Below are positions 9,121 to 18,383 of a stretch of DNA of 64,000 nucleotides, piece after piece. The stretch is from Cylindrospermum stagnale PCC 7417 (GTDB taxonomy: Bacteria; Cyanobacteriota; Cyanobacteriia; Cyanobacteriales; Nostocaceae), in NCBI RefSeq assembly GCF_000317535.1, contig NC_019757.1:1339001-1403000 (forward strand), written 5' to 3'. Made by a program: the position numbers and the translations under genes. Each line of letters opens with the position of its first letter. Position 1 is the stretch's first letter. The notes beneath the pieces were generated by a model, which was not told the origin of the DNA, ran no database searches, and saw only the letters and a program-made list of their open reading frames with translations.

Positions 9121-9400
9121 GTAGGGACACAGCATTGCTCATGAGTGTCAACTTAAGCTTTAACCGTTGTCCCACAGCCGTTTGACCTCTCCCCTCAATC
9201 CCCTCCCCACTTCTCCCTAGCCCTCTCCTAAGAGGAGAGGGGAAAGGAAAAACTTTTGTTGCAGGTTCGGGGAGGTTTTGCGCCAGCAAAACCGGGGTGG
9301 GGTTCTTCTGGATTAATTGGTAATTGGGTAAATGTTGTTATACCGCCGTTACCAGGTTTTAACGTTAAGTTGACACCAATGAGCAATGCTGTGTCCCTAC
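9121..9400. mobile_element. MITE-like element with 43-bp terminal inverted repeats
   Basis: The left end GTAGGGACACAGCATTGCTC (9121-9140) is mirrored by the right end (9381-9400); the match continues imperfectly over about 43 bp per side (9121-9163 and 9358-9400). The interior contains a pyrimidine-rich tract, a GAGAGGGG segment and a GGTTTTGCGCCAGCAAAACC hairpin, but no transposase. No clear target duplication is visible. The remainder of 8641-9744 has GC-rich HIP1-associated fragments (8755-8890, 9437-9515) and the promoter region of the gene at 9745. Confidence 0.7.
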
Positions 9401-9436
9401 CGATTGGACATTTTTTTAATTGGAAGTCCCTAAACA

Positions 9437-9515
9437 GGCAGTAGGCGATCGCCTCCGGCGCGCGAACAGCGTGTGCTTTACACTCAGCCCTGCTGCCGGA
9501 GTGCAGATCGCTACA
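9437..9515. repeat. GC-rich HIP1-associated repeat fragment
   Basis: Contains GGCGATCGCCTCCGGCG followed by an imperfect mirrored half (TGCCGGAGTGCAGATCGC). Similar GC-rich fragments lie at 5641-5730 and inside the synthase gene near 34520; they stand out from the AT-rich surroundings. Confidence 0.5.
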
Positions 9516-9744
9516 ACAAACCCTACTTCATAAATAGTATATATGTTCTTCCGTACAGCGTCTCTATTTTAGAGTGTATACAATACTGGTTACTGATTAT
9601 GGCAGCTTTAGCATTTTCAAACTAGGATTAAACTATTATCAAGAAAGTTTTTCATCAATTTAGGTCAAAGAATAAATCTCTGTAAGTCTTTGTACTTATC
9701 TAACTAATTAAATACTACACATTCATCTACATCAGGAGAAGAAA

Positions 9745-10506
9745 GTGACGCTCTTAAATGAGGCTCAGGAAAAGCAGCTAAAGGAAATAAGCACACATTT
9801 ACGACAAGTAAGACAAGCAAAATCTCTTAGTATAGAAGACATAGCTGCTCAAACACTTATTCGACTAGTGTTTTTGCAAGCTTTAGAAGAATGGCGATTT
9901 GTAGAATTACCTGAACCTGTGTATATTCAAGGTTTTATCCGCCGTTACGCAGATGCGTTAGGACTTGATGGCAATGCGTTGGCAAATAGCTTGGTGATTA
10001 ATTTTATCCCTATAGACTGCAATAATCATAGTTATAGTTTAGACCATAAACTCAATATCCAGATACCACTCATTATCGTCTACATTCTATTATTAGTAGC
10101 TGCCTCAGCCGGACTCTTTTATAGACTTAATCCAAAACTGACAGCCGAATTTCTACTAGTTCAGAGACAAAACCCGCTACCACAGGGCAAACAAAAAATA
10201 TTACTATCACCGTTAAATTCATTAGCCGTACCATCCCCCAGTAGTACGGACATTTCAACAGTTAAAGTTACCTTAGAACTTCAAGGCAGATCACAGTTGC
10301 AAGTAAAAGCTGATGGCAAGACTGAATTTGAGGGAATCTTAACCAAGGGAGAACGCAAAAGCTGGACAGCAAAAAGACATTTGACCGTAAGCTCTGGTAA
10401 TGCCGGTGCTGTATTGGTTTCTGTCAATCAGCAACAACTAAAACCTTTAGGGGGCGAGGGTGAGGTTAAGGTAGTTACATACACTCCAGAAATCATTAGT
10501 CGTTAG
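9745..10506 (+). CDS. RodZ-like protein with HTH and DUF4115 domains
   Basis: 253 residues with the canonical RodZ order: HTH_25 (about 12-80; LRQVRQAKSLSIEDIAAQT ... FIRRYADALGLD), one transmembrane helix (about 108-128, PLIIVYILLLVAASAGLFY), a Ser/Pro linker, and a C-terminal beta domain of the DUF4115 type (about 170-245, TLELQGRSQLQVKADGKTEF). Probably links the MreB cytoskeleton to wall synthesis. GTG start at 9745, preceded by AGGAGAA at 9734-9740. Downstream gatA is convergent, 23 bp away. Confidence 0.85.
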   Translation: MTLLNEAQEKQLKEISTHLRQVRQAKSLSIEDIAAQTLIRLVFLQALEEWRFVELPEPVYIQGFIRRYADALGLDGNALANSLVINFIPIDCNNHSYSLDHKLNIQIPLIIVYILLLVAASAGLFYRLNPKLTAEFLLVQRQNPLPQGKQKILLSPLNSLAVPSPSSTDISTVKVTLELQGRSQLQVKADGKTEFEGILTKGERKSWTAKRHLTVSSGNAGAVLVSVNQQQLKPLGGEGEVKVVTYTPEIISR

Positions 10507-10529
10507 TCATTGAGGATCGGGATGAGTTT

Positions 10530-11990
10530 TTAGGCGATGTTGGGTTTATGCAGATGCCAAGTAGTAGATTGCTCGTAAGCATAAGCTACTTGAAACAGTT
10601 GGTCTTCTCGCAGCACTTTGCCAATTAGTTGCAATCCTATTGGTAGCCCTTTGTGATCAAAACCACAGGGTAGGCTTAAACCCGGTAAACCAGCAAGATT
10701 CACGGGAATAGTCATCAAGTCGGTTAAATACATACTCAAGGGATCAGTAGTTTTTTCCCCTGCTTGGAATGCTGTGGTGGGAGAAGTCGGACAAACTAAA
10801 ATATCAACGAGTTCAAAAGCTTTTTCAAAATCTTCTTTAATCAGGGTGCGAACCTTTTGCGCTTTCAGATAGTAGGCGTCGTAATAGCCAGCAGAAAGAG
10901 CATAGGTGCCAATCATAATCCGGCGCTTGACTTCTGCACCAAAACCAGCAGCACGGGTACGATTGTACATTGACAGCAGATTGTCAGCATCAGGCGATCG
11001 CAAGCCGTACTTGACGCCATCGTAACGAGCTAGGTTGGCTGATGCTTCTGATGGGGCGATGATATAGTAGCTTGGGACGCCATAGCGGAACCGGGGACAG
11101 GAAACTATATGAATTTCTGCTCCCAAACTTTGTAGTTGGTCGATGGCTGCGGTAACAGCTTTTTCTACTTCAGAGTCTAACCCTTCACCAAAAGTTTCTT
11201 TAATTACACCGATTCTGAGTTTTTTTCTGGCTTTGAGGTCTGGTCTTAAGCTGGCAGAGTAGTCGGGAACTTGAACTTTCAAGCTAGTCGAGTCTTTGGG
11301 GTCGTGACCTGCGATCGCATTTAATAAGATCGTCGCATCTTCGACTGTGCGTGCAAATGGCCCAATTTGGTCTAAAGATGAAGCGTAAGCTACTAAACCG
11401 TAACGAGAAACCAATCCATAAGTCGGTTTCATCCCTACCACACCGCAAAAAGATGCAGGTTGGCGAATCGAACCACCAGTATCAGAACCGAGGGAGACAA
11501 CACATTCATCTGCCGCCACAGCCGCTGCTGAACCCCCAGAAGAACCACCCGGAACCCGTGATAAATCCCAAGGATTAGCGGTGACTTGGTAGGCAGAGTT
11601 TTCTGTGGAACTGCCCATAGCAAACTCATCTAAATTGGTTTTGCCCACCATTACTGCCCCAGCAAGAGCTAGTTTTTGGGTTACTGTGGACTCATAAGGC
11701 GGGATAAAATTTTCTAAAATCCGTGAGCCGCAAGTGGTGCGAATACCCTTGGTACACATATTGTCTTTGATGCCAATGGGAATCCCTGCTAGAATGCCAA
11801 TCTCTTCTCCAGCAGCGATTTTGGCATCCACAGCACGAGCCTGGTCTAACGCCTGTTGTGCCGTCACACTTAAGAAACTGTGCAATTTCGGCTCTAATGC
11901 TTGAATACGGTCTAAAGCTTCTTGGGTAATTTCAACGGCAGAACGTTCTTTTTTAATAAGCTGTTCGTGCAACTCGCGGATGGATGCCAT
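10530..11990 (-). CDS. gatA: Glutamyl/aspartyl-tRNA amidotransferase subunit A
   Basis: The amidase subunit of GatCAB, which hydrolyses glutamine and supplies ammonia to convert Glu-tRNA(Gln) (and Asp-tRNA(Asn)) to the correct form. 486 residues, standard for GatA. The Ser-cisSer-Lys triad is visible: K75 in GIKDNM, S150 in PGGSSGGS and S174 in [14 protein letters not shown] at 11990 starts with the conserved [11 protein letters not shown]. No gatB or gatC adjoins, as is common in cyanobacteria. Confidence 0.97.
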   Translation of the reverse strand: MASIRELHEQLIKKERSAVEITQEALDRIQALEPKLHSFLSVTAQQALDQARAVDAKIAAGEEIGILAGIPIGIKDNMCTKGIRTTCGSRILENFIPPYESTVTQKLALAGAVMVGKTNLDEFAMGSSTENSAYQVTANPWDLSRVPGGSSGGSAAAVAADECVVSLGSDTGGSIRQPASFCGVVGMKPTYGLVSRYGLVAYASSLDQIGPFARTVEDATILLNAIAGHDPKDSTSLKVQVPDYSASLRPDLKARKKLRIGVIKETFGEGLDSEVEKAVTAAIDQLQSLGAEIHIVSCPRFRYGVPSYYIIAPSEASANLARYDGVKYGLRSPDADNLLSMYNRTRAAGFGAEVKRRIMIGTYALSAGYYDAYYLKAQKVRTLIKEDFEKAFELVDILVCPTSPTTAFQAGEKTTDPLSMYLTDLMTIPVNLAGLPGLSLPCGFDHKGLPIGLQLIGKVLREDQLFQVAYAYEQSTTWHLHKPNIA

Positions 11991-12113
11991 GATTGCTCTC
12001 TTTGTGACTCAAGTCATTGATTTTAGTACATTTTGGCAATTTCTGCCCAGTTGCTTTAGCCCGCCTAAATAGTATTTTATTTTTCACAGATTTTATTTTG
12101 GGAGTTAAAAAAA

Positions 12114-12221
12114 ATGGTTAAAATCATCATGCGTAGTTATGTAGGCAGAGAAAATGTCTATGACATTGGGGTGGAGCGCGACCATAATTTTGTCGCTAAA
12201 AATGGTTTGATAGCTGCTAAT
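12114..12221 (+). other. Split DnaE intein, C-terminal fragment (36 aa)
   Basis: Residues 1-36 of the protein. Block F is NVYDIGVERDHNF and block G ends GLIAAN, followed by the +1 nucleophile Cys37 (CFN), as in the well-known Npu and Ssp DnaE inteins. The penultimate residue is Ala, where Npu has Ser; the terminal Asn36 required for cyclisation is present. Length equals the known IntC fragment. Confidence 0.96.
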
Positions 12222-13463
12222 TGCTTCAATAAATCCCATTCCACGGCTTATGGATATGTAACTTATCAAACTGCATATTTAAAAGCTAATTACCCATTAG
12301 AATATATGGCGGCGCTGTTGACGGCTAACAGTGGCGACACTGACAAGGTAAGAAAATATCTTGACAACTGCGTGAGTATGGGGATTCCGATAGATCCGCC
12401 AGATATTAATCGCTCTGGTCTGGACTTTACGCCAGCCGCAGGTAAGATTGTGTTTGGATTTTCAGCAGTTCGGAACGTGGGTCAAAATGCGATCGCCTGT
12501 ATTTTAGAAGCGAGAGAGGAGAAAGGGGAGTTTAAAGACCTCGGCGATTTTTGCGATCGCATCGATTTACGCGCCCTCAACCGCCGGACTGTAGAGTCAC
12601 TGATTCATTGTGGCGCCTTTGACAGAATTCAACCCAACCGCAACCAATTAATTCACGACTTAGAATTAGTCTATGATTGGGCACAATCCCGCGCTAAAGA
12701 TAGAGCCAGTGGTCAAGGAAATCTCTTTGATTTATTGGGTGGATTTGCTGCCACTAATAGTAAAAAAGCTAATAACGCCTTTGAGTCTGCTCCCAAAGCT
12801 CCAGATGTTAAGGATTTTCCCCCACAAGAAAAGTTGCGGTTAGAAAAAGAACTATTGGGTTTTTATGTATCTGACCATCCTCTAAAATCGATCCAGCAAT
12901 CATCCTCGGTTCTGACTCCGATTAACTTGTCGCAACTTGGCGCACAAAAGAATGACACCATGCTGTGCGCGGTTGTCATGCTGAATAATGTTAAAAAAGT
13001 AGTCACCAAAAAAGGCGACCCGATGGCGATTTTGCAAATAGAAGATTTAACTACACAATCAGAAGCAGTCGTCTTTCCCAAAACCTATGAACGCATTAGT
13101 TCTCTACTTGAAGTTGATGCCAGATTGATTATTTGGGGCAAAGTAGACCGACGAGATGACCAAACTCAATTTATTGTTGAAGATGCCGAACAAGTAGAAA
13201 CAGTCAAAATGGTGATGGTAGAACTAAATCCTCAACAAGCATCTGACGATCAAGAAAATCATCGCCTGAGAACTATTTTGCAAGAACAGTCGGGGGACAA
13301 AGAAAAAGCCAAAATCCCAGTGATTGGCGTTGTACAAGCCGGAGAGGATCGTTATCTTGTACGTTTTGGCAGGCAATTTTGGGTACAAGATTCCAGCACA
13401 GCTGCTCAGGCTCTACAAAATGCTAGATTTCCGGCTCATGTAAAACGATTAATTGGTGGATAA
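12114..13463 (+). CDS. dnaE: DNA polymerase III alpha subunit, C-terminal half with split-intein C part
   Basis: 449 residues: the C-part of the split DnaE intein (1-36), then the C-terminal part of the replicative polymerase alpha subunit. The extein begins CFNKSHSTAYGYVTYQTAYLKA (split here for brevity: CFNKSHSTAYG then VTYQTAYLKA), contains the helix-hairpin-helix region (about 90-150), a beta-clamp-binding type segment (QGNLFDLLGG, about 200-209) and the OB-fold domain (about 285-370). In this clade the N half with the N-intein is encoded elsewhere, and trans-splicing joins both. ATG at 12114 sits at the intein start. No upstream dnaE sequence is present in the window. Confidence 0.96.
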   Translation: MVKIIMRSYVGRENVYDIGVERDHNFVAKNGLIAANCFNKSHSTAYGYVTYQTAYLKANYPLEYMAALLTANSGDTDKVRKYLDNCVSMGIPIDPPDINRSGLDFTPAAGKIVFGFSAVRNVGQNAIACILEAREEKGEFKDLGDFCDRIDLRALNRRTVESLIHCGAFDRIQPNRNQLIHDLELVYDWAQSRAKDRASGQGNLFDLLGGFAATNSKKANNAFESAPKAPDVKDFPPQEKLRLEKELLGFYVSDHPLKSIQQSSSVLTPINLSQLGAQKNDTMLCAVVMLNNVKKVVTKKGDPMAILQIEDLTTQSEAVVFPKTYERISSLLEVDARLIIWGKVDRRDDQTQFIVEDAEQVETVKMVMVELNPQQASDDQENHRLRTILQEQSGDKEKAKIPVIGVVQAGEDRYLVRFGRQFWVQDSSTAAQALQNARFPAHVKRLIGG

Positions 13464-13536
13464 ATTATTTATAGTATTTATGTACTATCTTGGTGCTAAA
13501 ATGCCTTACAAGTCGGGTAGCCTTGCTAGAGGAAGC

Positions 13537-13989
13537 ATGAAAAAAAACCAAGACAGCTACAACTCACCTATCTCGTTTCCAGTTTTGCGCTCGGTGCGAT
13601 TACCTACAGCGCACAAAACCGCGCGATCGCATCGGACAACTGTAAAGATCGCGATTACACCACTACAACCCCAAGAAGAAAAAATCATCTGTGAGTGGGA
13701 ACGTTTAGCAGCGCAGGCGCAACGCATCAACCAAATAGCTAGGGAGTTAGAAGCGGCAATATTGGAGTTGAGAGCAATGGCCAGCACTTTCAATAGTCAA
13801 AGACGTTACTCACTTCCTCTGGAGAAGACATACAAAAAGATTTGTCACTATTTTACAGTTAGCGTTCCTTGGGTGAAACAAAAGCCAGACAAGTCATTTA
13901 TCCTGACGACGCGAAAAGTTGATTTATTTCGGGCAGAAAAAGAAGCAGCGCTGCTAGCACAGCAACTCCGTCAGCAAACTAAAAAATAA
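13537..13989 (+). CDS. Hypothetical protein
   Basis: About 150 residues, family not recognised. Contains a central amphipathic helix (about 50-85; EWERLAAQAQRINQIARELEA), then a more globular part and a basic C-terminal helix (LFRAEKEAALLAQQLRQQTKK); coiled-coil potential at both helices. I choose ATG 13537 because GAGGAAG lies just upstream; the reading frame opens at 13453 (178 aa) and overlaps the end of dnaE, which is less likely. Probably cytosolic; role unknown. Confidence 0.65.
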   Translation: MKKNQDSYNSPISFPVLRSVRLPTAHKTARSHRTTVKIAITPLQPQEEKIICEWERLAAQAQRINQIARELEAAILELRAMASTFNSQRRYSLPLEKTYKKICHYFTVSVPWVKQKPDKSFILTTRKVDLFRAEKEAALLAQQLRQQTKK

Positions 13990-14245
13990 AGATTGACAGC
14001 ACAGCAGCACAATCACAAGGCACTTACTTCTCTCTTCACTGATCAACAAATCTTAAAATTAGGAAAATTCAATCACAGCCCACCTTCTAGGCTGTAACAG
14101 TTATGCTGATTGAAGTGGCAGCAAGTATGACTATTACAGAATTACCTGATGCCAAACTGCCACTGCCCTAAAAGTTGCGCTTCTGTGAAAACTAGAGTGC
14201 ATAATCAGGGCTGATCAATCAGCGCACAAAAGAGGTAAAGACAAG

Positions 14246-14572
14246 GTGTTCAAAACACTTTTGGTGATTACCATTGGTTTATTACCGTCCCTGATTTCGC
14301 TGTGGGTGCTCCGTCAAACCCATATGCGAGAACGTAGAAGGTTGCAGCAAGTATCTATAAACGTTTCTGGGAGGCGGTTACGGCAAAATATTAGATCGGT
14401 TGAAGGCGATCGCTACTATTTAGAAGGGGTAGGCTACTTGGTTGGTGACATCAGCTGCAAATTTAACGCCCGGTCTGGTTATGTACGTTGTGCTGTCAAT
14501 CCCAGCGGCCCGTGTCACGATTGCCGTCACTATGAACCTAGGGAATTAGCAAGCAGCGAACAGCCAGCTTAA
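14246..14572 (+). CDS. Small membrane-anchored cyanobacterial protein (DUF6464-like)
   Basis: 108 residues: one N-terminal transmembrane helix (about 2-22, LLVITIGLLPSLISLWVL), a basic juxtamembrane stretch, then a soluble domain with GVGYLVGDISCKFNARSGYVRCAVNP and PCHDC, giving four cysteines that may bind metal. The pattern YL.GVGY..GDI.C.FNARS.Y.RCAVNP.GPC matches what I recall of DUF6464, restricted to cyanobacteria. GTG start at 14246. Function unknown. Confidence 0.75.
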   Translation: MFKTLLVITIGLLPSLISLWVLRQTHMRERRRLQQVSINVSGRRLRQNIRSVEGDRYYLEGVGYLVGDISCKFNARSGYVRCAVNPSGPCHDCRHYEPRELASSEQPA

Positions 14573-14758
14573 AAAATACCTAATTCAAAGATTAGCAGGT
14601 ATCTAGCTGGCAAATTCAATAGATCAGTCCTAAAAACTTGATATTCACGAGTAAAAGCGATTTTTACTATATTTCTTCGGAGATATTTGGGTAAAAGGGT
14701 TTGGCAAATTTGGTGGTTTATTATTGATCTGGGCAGAGTTTTTAGGGTGATAAAATCA

Positions 14759-15196
14759 ATGACAATTTATTTTTACAGCACTCGTGAACAATATGGCTGT
14801 TTTTCTAACTTTTCGCCCCACGGTTTTGAGTTAGATGGGTTGTATTGGCATACCAGCGAACATTATTTTCAAGCCCAAAAATTTGTTGGTACAACCCATG
14901 CAGAACAAATTCGCCTAGTCAAAACCCCGAAGGATGCTGCAAAAATGGGGCGAGAAAGAACTCGTCCCCTGCGTCAAGATTGGGAGCAAGTCAAAGATAA
15001 CATCATGCGGTCAGCGGTTCTCCGCAAATTTACAACCCATGCAGATATCAAAGAAATTCTACTTGACACAGGCAATCAAGCAATCGTCGAAAACTCGCCT
15101 ATCGATTTCTATTGGGGTTGTGGTTCTGATGGTAGTGGCAAAAATATGTTGGGAATTATTTTAATGGAAGTTCGAGAAATACTACGACATAGCTAA
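14759..15196 (+). CDS. NADAR family protein (YbiA/RibX-like)
   Basis: About 145 residues of the NADAR fold: YFYSTREQYGCFSNFSPHGF at the start, the WHTSEHYFQAQKF block, KMGRER, and a final FYWGCG...GKNMLG. Members of this family are N-glycosidases acting on ADP-ribose derivatives or on early riboflavin intermediates. ATG 14759 is chosen because the first conserved strand begins at once and AGGGTG lies at 14743-14748; the 24-residue TTG extension to 14687 is not conserved-looking. Single gene, no rib neighbours. Confidence 0.9.
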   Translation: MTIYFYSTREQYGCFSNFSPHGFELDGLYWHTSEHYFQAQKFVGTTHAEQIRLVKTPKDAAKMGRERTRPLRQDWEQVKDNIMRSAVLRKFTTHADIKEILLDTGNQAIVENSPIDFYWGCGSDGSGKNMLGIILMEVREILRHS

Positions 15197-15305
15197 TACA
15201 TACAACACAAAAGTTAGCAATTTTACTGTAAAATAATAGTGTACTTGTGAAAGCTTGCCCTATCTGACGCCTAAAATAAGTATTCAGGCGCAGGCAATCT
15301 CAAGG

Positions 15306-15412
15306 ACTAAAACTAATCTTCGTAAATTCCAACTTTTGGTAGCACCTGATCCTGCAAGAGTATTTGTCTAAAATCTACTTTGAAAGGCATACTCTCGTAG
15401 ATTAGTTTTAGT
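15306..15412. repeat. 14-bp inverted repeat pair spanning 107 bp
   Basis: ACTAAAACTAATCT (15306-15319) is exactly complementary to AGATTAGTTTTAGT (15399-15412). It could be the ends of a very small element or a long-range RNA stem in the leader of the gene at 15444. No target duplication seen. Confidence 0.5.
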
Positions 15413-15443
15413 GTCGCAATTTCTAATTAGGAGTAAGGATATT

Positions 15444-15755
15444 ATGTCTCTATTACGAAAAGTAAAGAAATATTACAAATGGTTCTGGGATGAAGCCTTT
15501 GGAGGTGACTACGATGCTTGGGGTACAAGTACCTACTTTATGGAAATTGGTATTGATTTATATGCCAACAGACAATTAGAAGTTTACGAAAACGGCAACG
15601 TATTATCTTACGATGGCAGCCACCACGCGGATAATTTTGGCAGGCTATGCGATCAAAGATTAGGTGATGGGGATATCCAAGAATTTGAAATTTCCAAAGC
15701 GGAATTTGAACAAGTTTGGCAAACCAAAATCCCCATAAATAGAGCAATTATCTAG
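15444..15755 (+). CDS. Hypothetical protein, DUF6881-like pattern
   Basis: About 103 residues. After a basic N-terminus (SLLRKVKKYYKWFW) there is a small alpha/beta domain: YFMEIGIDLYANRQLEVYENG, then GDIQEFEISKAEFEQVW. The order of an EV.....G strand and a terminal ISK.EFE..W helix resembles small DUF6881-type proteins sometimes found beside toxins, but the match is by eye. ATG 15444 follows GGAGTAAGGA; the upstream GTG at 15411 lies inside the inverted repeat and is unlikely. Confidence 0.6.
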   Translation: MSLLRKVKKYYKWFWDEAFGGDYDAWGTSTYFMEIGIDLYANRQLEVYENGNVLSYDGSHHADNFGRLCDQRLGDGDIQEFEISKAEFEQVWQTKIPINRAII

Positions 15756-15957
15756 CTGAGGTAGGTAGAAAAATCAGCCTGCAAAATTTCTAATGCTCCG
15801 GTAATTTAGGCAGTTAATTTGGGCAAATTGCCTACCGGCTAAACACAAACTGTGCTTACTTTCTCCAAAATTTACACTTGAATATTTGATATTAGTCAAA
15901 AAAGCCATAACCTGGTTTATAGTATATGGGTTTACTTAAAACTATGTATTAAAACCC

Positions 15958-16875
15958 TTGGTTACTCCCGCGAATACAGCAGATTTTGGCTTTCGGATAG
16001 ACTTTGCACAAGATACAGAAGATCCTGGCAGAATTTTTCGGGCTTTTTCCGGACTTATAGATTTTTGTCAAGTAACAGATAAAATTTTAATTAAATCCCT
16101 TGATTTAGATATCGAACCAGCTTTGTTATTAAGCGATATACAGCAAGGTTCGATTACTGTTTGGCTCAAAAATGTCTTGAATTATTCCCCGGATAAAAAT
16201 TCAAAACATTTAGATTTAAAACGTATTATTGATTATTTAGTTCAAGTAAAGTCTCATATCTTCGTAGATTTTATAAAAGCAAGAAAAACAATCCAAAATA
16301 AAGAAGAAATTTTAGATTTACAAAATACATTCATAGCTTTAGCAAAAAATGCCAACACGAATGAGCTTTATATTTATACACCTCCAAGTGATAAAGATTT
16401 ATTGTACAGTATAGATAAGTTGCAATTACCTTTATCTGAACTTCAGGCAGCGGATAAACTATATTACTTAACTCCAAAATCAAATTTTTTGATTAATCAA
16501 GATTTTAGTATTTCTCAAGAAGCTAGAGATAATCTATTAGTTGAAAAAACAATAGAATCTGAATCAGAAATGATTTTAAAAGTTAAGAAACCAGATTATC
16601 TTGGTGAATCTAAATGGGAATTTAAAGATAACAGAAGAAAAGTTGAAGCAAAAATTAGTGATTTGGACTGGTTAAACCGATTTAAACAAAGGGAAGTTGC
16701 TATTTATCCGGGTGATGCTGTCAAAGCTAAAGTCAAAACTGTATCAAAATATGATTCTCAAGGTGAGTTAATATCTATTAATTATACTATTGAAAAAGTA
16801 ATTGAAGTTATACCTGAACCTCCTAAAAACCAACTTTCAATATTTCCCGAAAAAGATTTGGATAATAATAAATAA
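15958..16875 (+). CDS. Hypothetical protein, convergent with PIN module
   Basis: 305 residues, family not recognised. N-terminal alpha/beta part (about 1-100) with IDFAQDTEDPGRIFRAFSGLI and DIQQGSITVWLKNVL, a type seen in unassigned bacterial proteins; middle helical; C-terminal 200-290 beta-rich (LGESKWEFKDNRRKVEAKI, YPGDAVKAKVKT). The start is TTG 15958; the frame opens at 15940 after a stop and no ATG or GTG is available before residue 1, so the start is uncertain. AT-rich relative to the core genes, as are the next two genes, hinting at transfer. Confidence 0.65.
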   Translation: MVTPANTADFGFRIDFAQDTEDPGRIFRAFSGLIDFCQVTDKILIKSLDLDIEPALLLSDIQQGSITVWLKNVLNYSPDKNSKHLDLKRIIDYLVQVKSHIFVDFIKARKTIQNKEEILDLQNTFIALAKNANTNELYIYTPPSDKDLLYSIDKLQLPLSELQAADKLYYLTPKSNFLINQDFSISQEARDNLLVEKTIESESEMILKVKKPDYLGESKWEFKDNRRKVEAKISDLDWLNRFKQREVAIYPGDAVKAKVKTVSKYDSQGELISINYTIEKVIEVIPEPPKNQLSIFPEKDLDNNK

Positions 16876-16929
16876 TGGTTGAATTTAGTTTAAACTAATG
16901 TAACGGTACTCAATATCGATGTATATAAA

Positions 16930-17406
16930 TTATATTTTAATATTCTTCCATTCTTTAGCATTCTCTTTAGCAAATATTTTTAAATGCCTTAAATTCTTGG
17001 TAGCGATAAAAACACCACGGCCGGGAAATTCCTCACTGAGAAGACTCCACTGCGCTGTAATAATCATATCAGCATCAATGTTTTTATCATCTGCTGTTTT
17101 GATGTGATTTTGGCGTGTATCAGCCCAAAGTTCAGCAGCTTTTTTAAGTACATCTGTAGTCACTGGTAGAAAGTATATCCTCTCTCTTAAACTATCAAGT
17201 TTTGGTAGTCCCTCGCTTTTTATACGAATAAATTCTCTTCTCACTTCATAATCAGAAATTTCTGAAGTAACTACTAAAACCCCTTTTGCAAGTAGGGTGT
17301 CAAACCATTTTGTACATTGAGATATTTCATCATCTTGTAGTTGAGATGCATCCTGAATAGGACTAGCGAGTAAGTCAAGTACTCCAGAGTCTAAAATAAC
17401 AATCAC
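16930..17406 (-). CDS. PIN-domain protein (putative toxin-type RNase)
   Basis: 158 residues. Acidic positions of a PIN nuclease are visible: D6 in VILDSGVL, an acidic residue in TSEISDYEVRRE (about 49-59), and D in NIDADMIITAQ (about 108-118), with a last conserved ATKN.RHLKIF. Family members cleave RNA and are typically toxins. GTG start at 17406, one base after the stop of the upstream gene (17408-17410), so the two are surely co-transcribed. A classical small antitoxin is absent; the 245-residue partner could serve. Confidence 0.78.
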   Translation of the reverse strand: MIVILDSGVLDLLASPIQDASQLQDDEISQCTKWFDTLLAKGVLVVTSEISDYEVRREFIRIKSEGLPKLDSLRERIYFLPVTTDVLKKAAELWADTRQNHIKTADDKNIDADMIITAQWSLLSEEFPGRGVFIATKNLRHLKIFAKENAKEWKNIKI

Positions 17407-17407
17407 G

Positions 17408-18145
17408 TTATAAATTCTTTCCGTTGCGTTTATTTTCTATTTCTTCAAGTCTGGACTTAGCCCAAGCTCTAGCAGGTTTATTTTTTTCTATTTGCTCCTC
17501 TGGGCTACGTCCTAAATATTTTGATGGTATTGGTAGTAACTTTGGTAACTCTATATTTTTGGCACGTTTTAATATAGATTGTGCCGTTTGCTGTAATTGA
17601 GATGTAGATTTTCCTTGCCTGATATCTACTGCTCTCTTGACAGCTTTTGGTATTAACAAAAAAGCATCTTTGTATTTTCTATACAAGTTTTGTTTTTGTT
17701 GAATAGATGGTAAAAATAACTTGGCTCTAATTAATAAGCTTTTCCATCCTTGAAATTTTTCATAAGATAAACAAAAATCCTTTGCTAAATTAATAAAAGA
17801 TTGTTTGCTTTCTTCTGAAAAAATATCCCAGCAAAATTCTATACCTTCCGAGAGTTTTTGCAACTTCTCAGCGAAAGTATTTATATCAACTGGTAGATCA
17901 TTTTTTAATTCAATGGGTGTATTAACTGCTTCAATGTATTTTCTGGTTCCGGCAATCATTTCTTGTAACGTGTCATCAACACTTTGACCCTTGAGGGCTG
18001 CTACTTCTCTAAAAAACTCTGATACCTCATCTTCTAATGAGTTAGAGCTATGATAGCTGTCAAAAATTCGCTGTATGCTAGTAACATCATCGGTAGCCAA
18101 GCGAATTTGTTTGGTTTGAAGATCTTGATGAATTCCGTTAAGCAT
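17408..18145 (-). CDS. Hypothetical partner of PIN protein
   Basis: 245 residues, strongly helical, no family recognised. Contains long amphipathic helices (about 25-75 and 120-180) and a basic C-terminus (ARAWAKSRLEEIENKRNGK). It ends one base before the PIN gene starts, so the pair forms an operon; in a toxin-antitoxin reading it would be the upstream neutraliser, though it is much longer than usual antitoxins. Alternative: a substrate-binding adaptor for the nuclease. Confidence 0.6.
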   Translation of the reverse strand: MLNGIHQDLQTKQIRLATDDVTSIQRIFDSYHSSNSLEDEVSEFFREVAALKGQSVDDTLQEMIAGTRKYIEAVNTPIELKNDLPVDINTFAEKLQKLSEGIEFCWDIFSEESKQSFINLAKDFCLSYEKFQGWKSLLIRAKLFLPSIQQKQNLYRKYKDAFLLIPKAVKRAVDIRQGKSTSQLQQTAQSILKRAKNIELPKLLPIPSKYLGRSPEEQIEKNKPARAWAKSRLEEIENKRNGKNL

Positions 18146-18383
18146 TTACTGCGCCTCCCCTACAGAAGCTTTCATTATAATTGTATATCTCTTTTGTACT
18201 AAATTTTGTAACCTTCATGATGCCAATAGAGTTAGGTCTATTGTAAAGTCCCCTCCTGAGAAAAACTCCGAGGGGAAAACAATTAACGAAATTAGTATTA
18301 TTTATTTCGAGGTGTGCTAGTTAAGCCTGTTGGATTGCCAAAATTTCAGACCAGCGCTAGTTTTGGCAACACAACCCAAAAAC

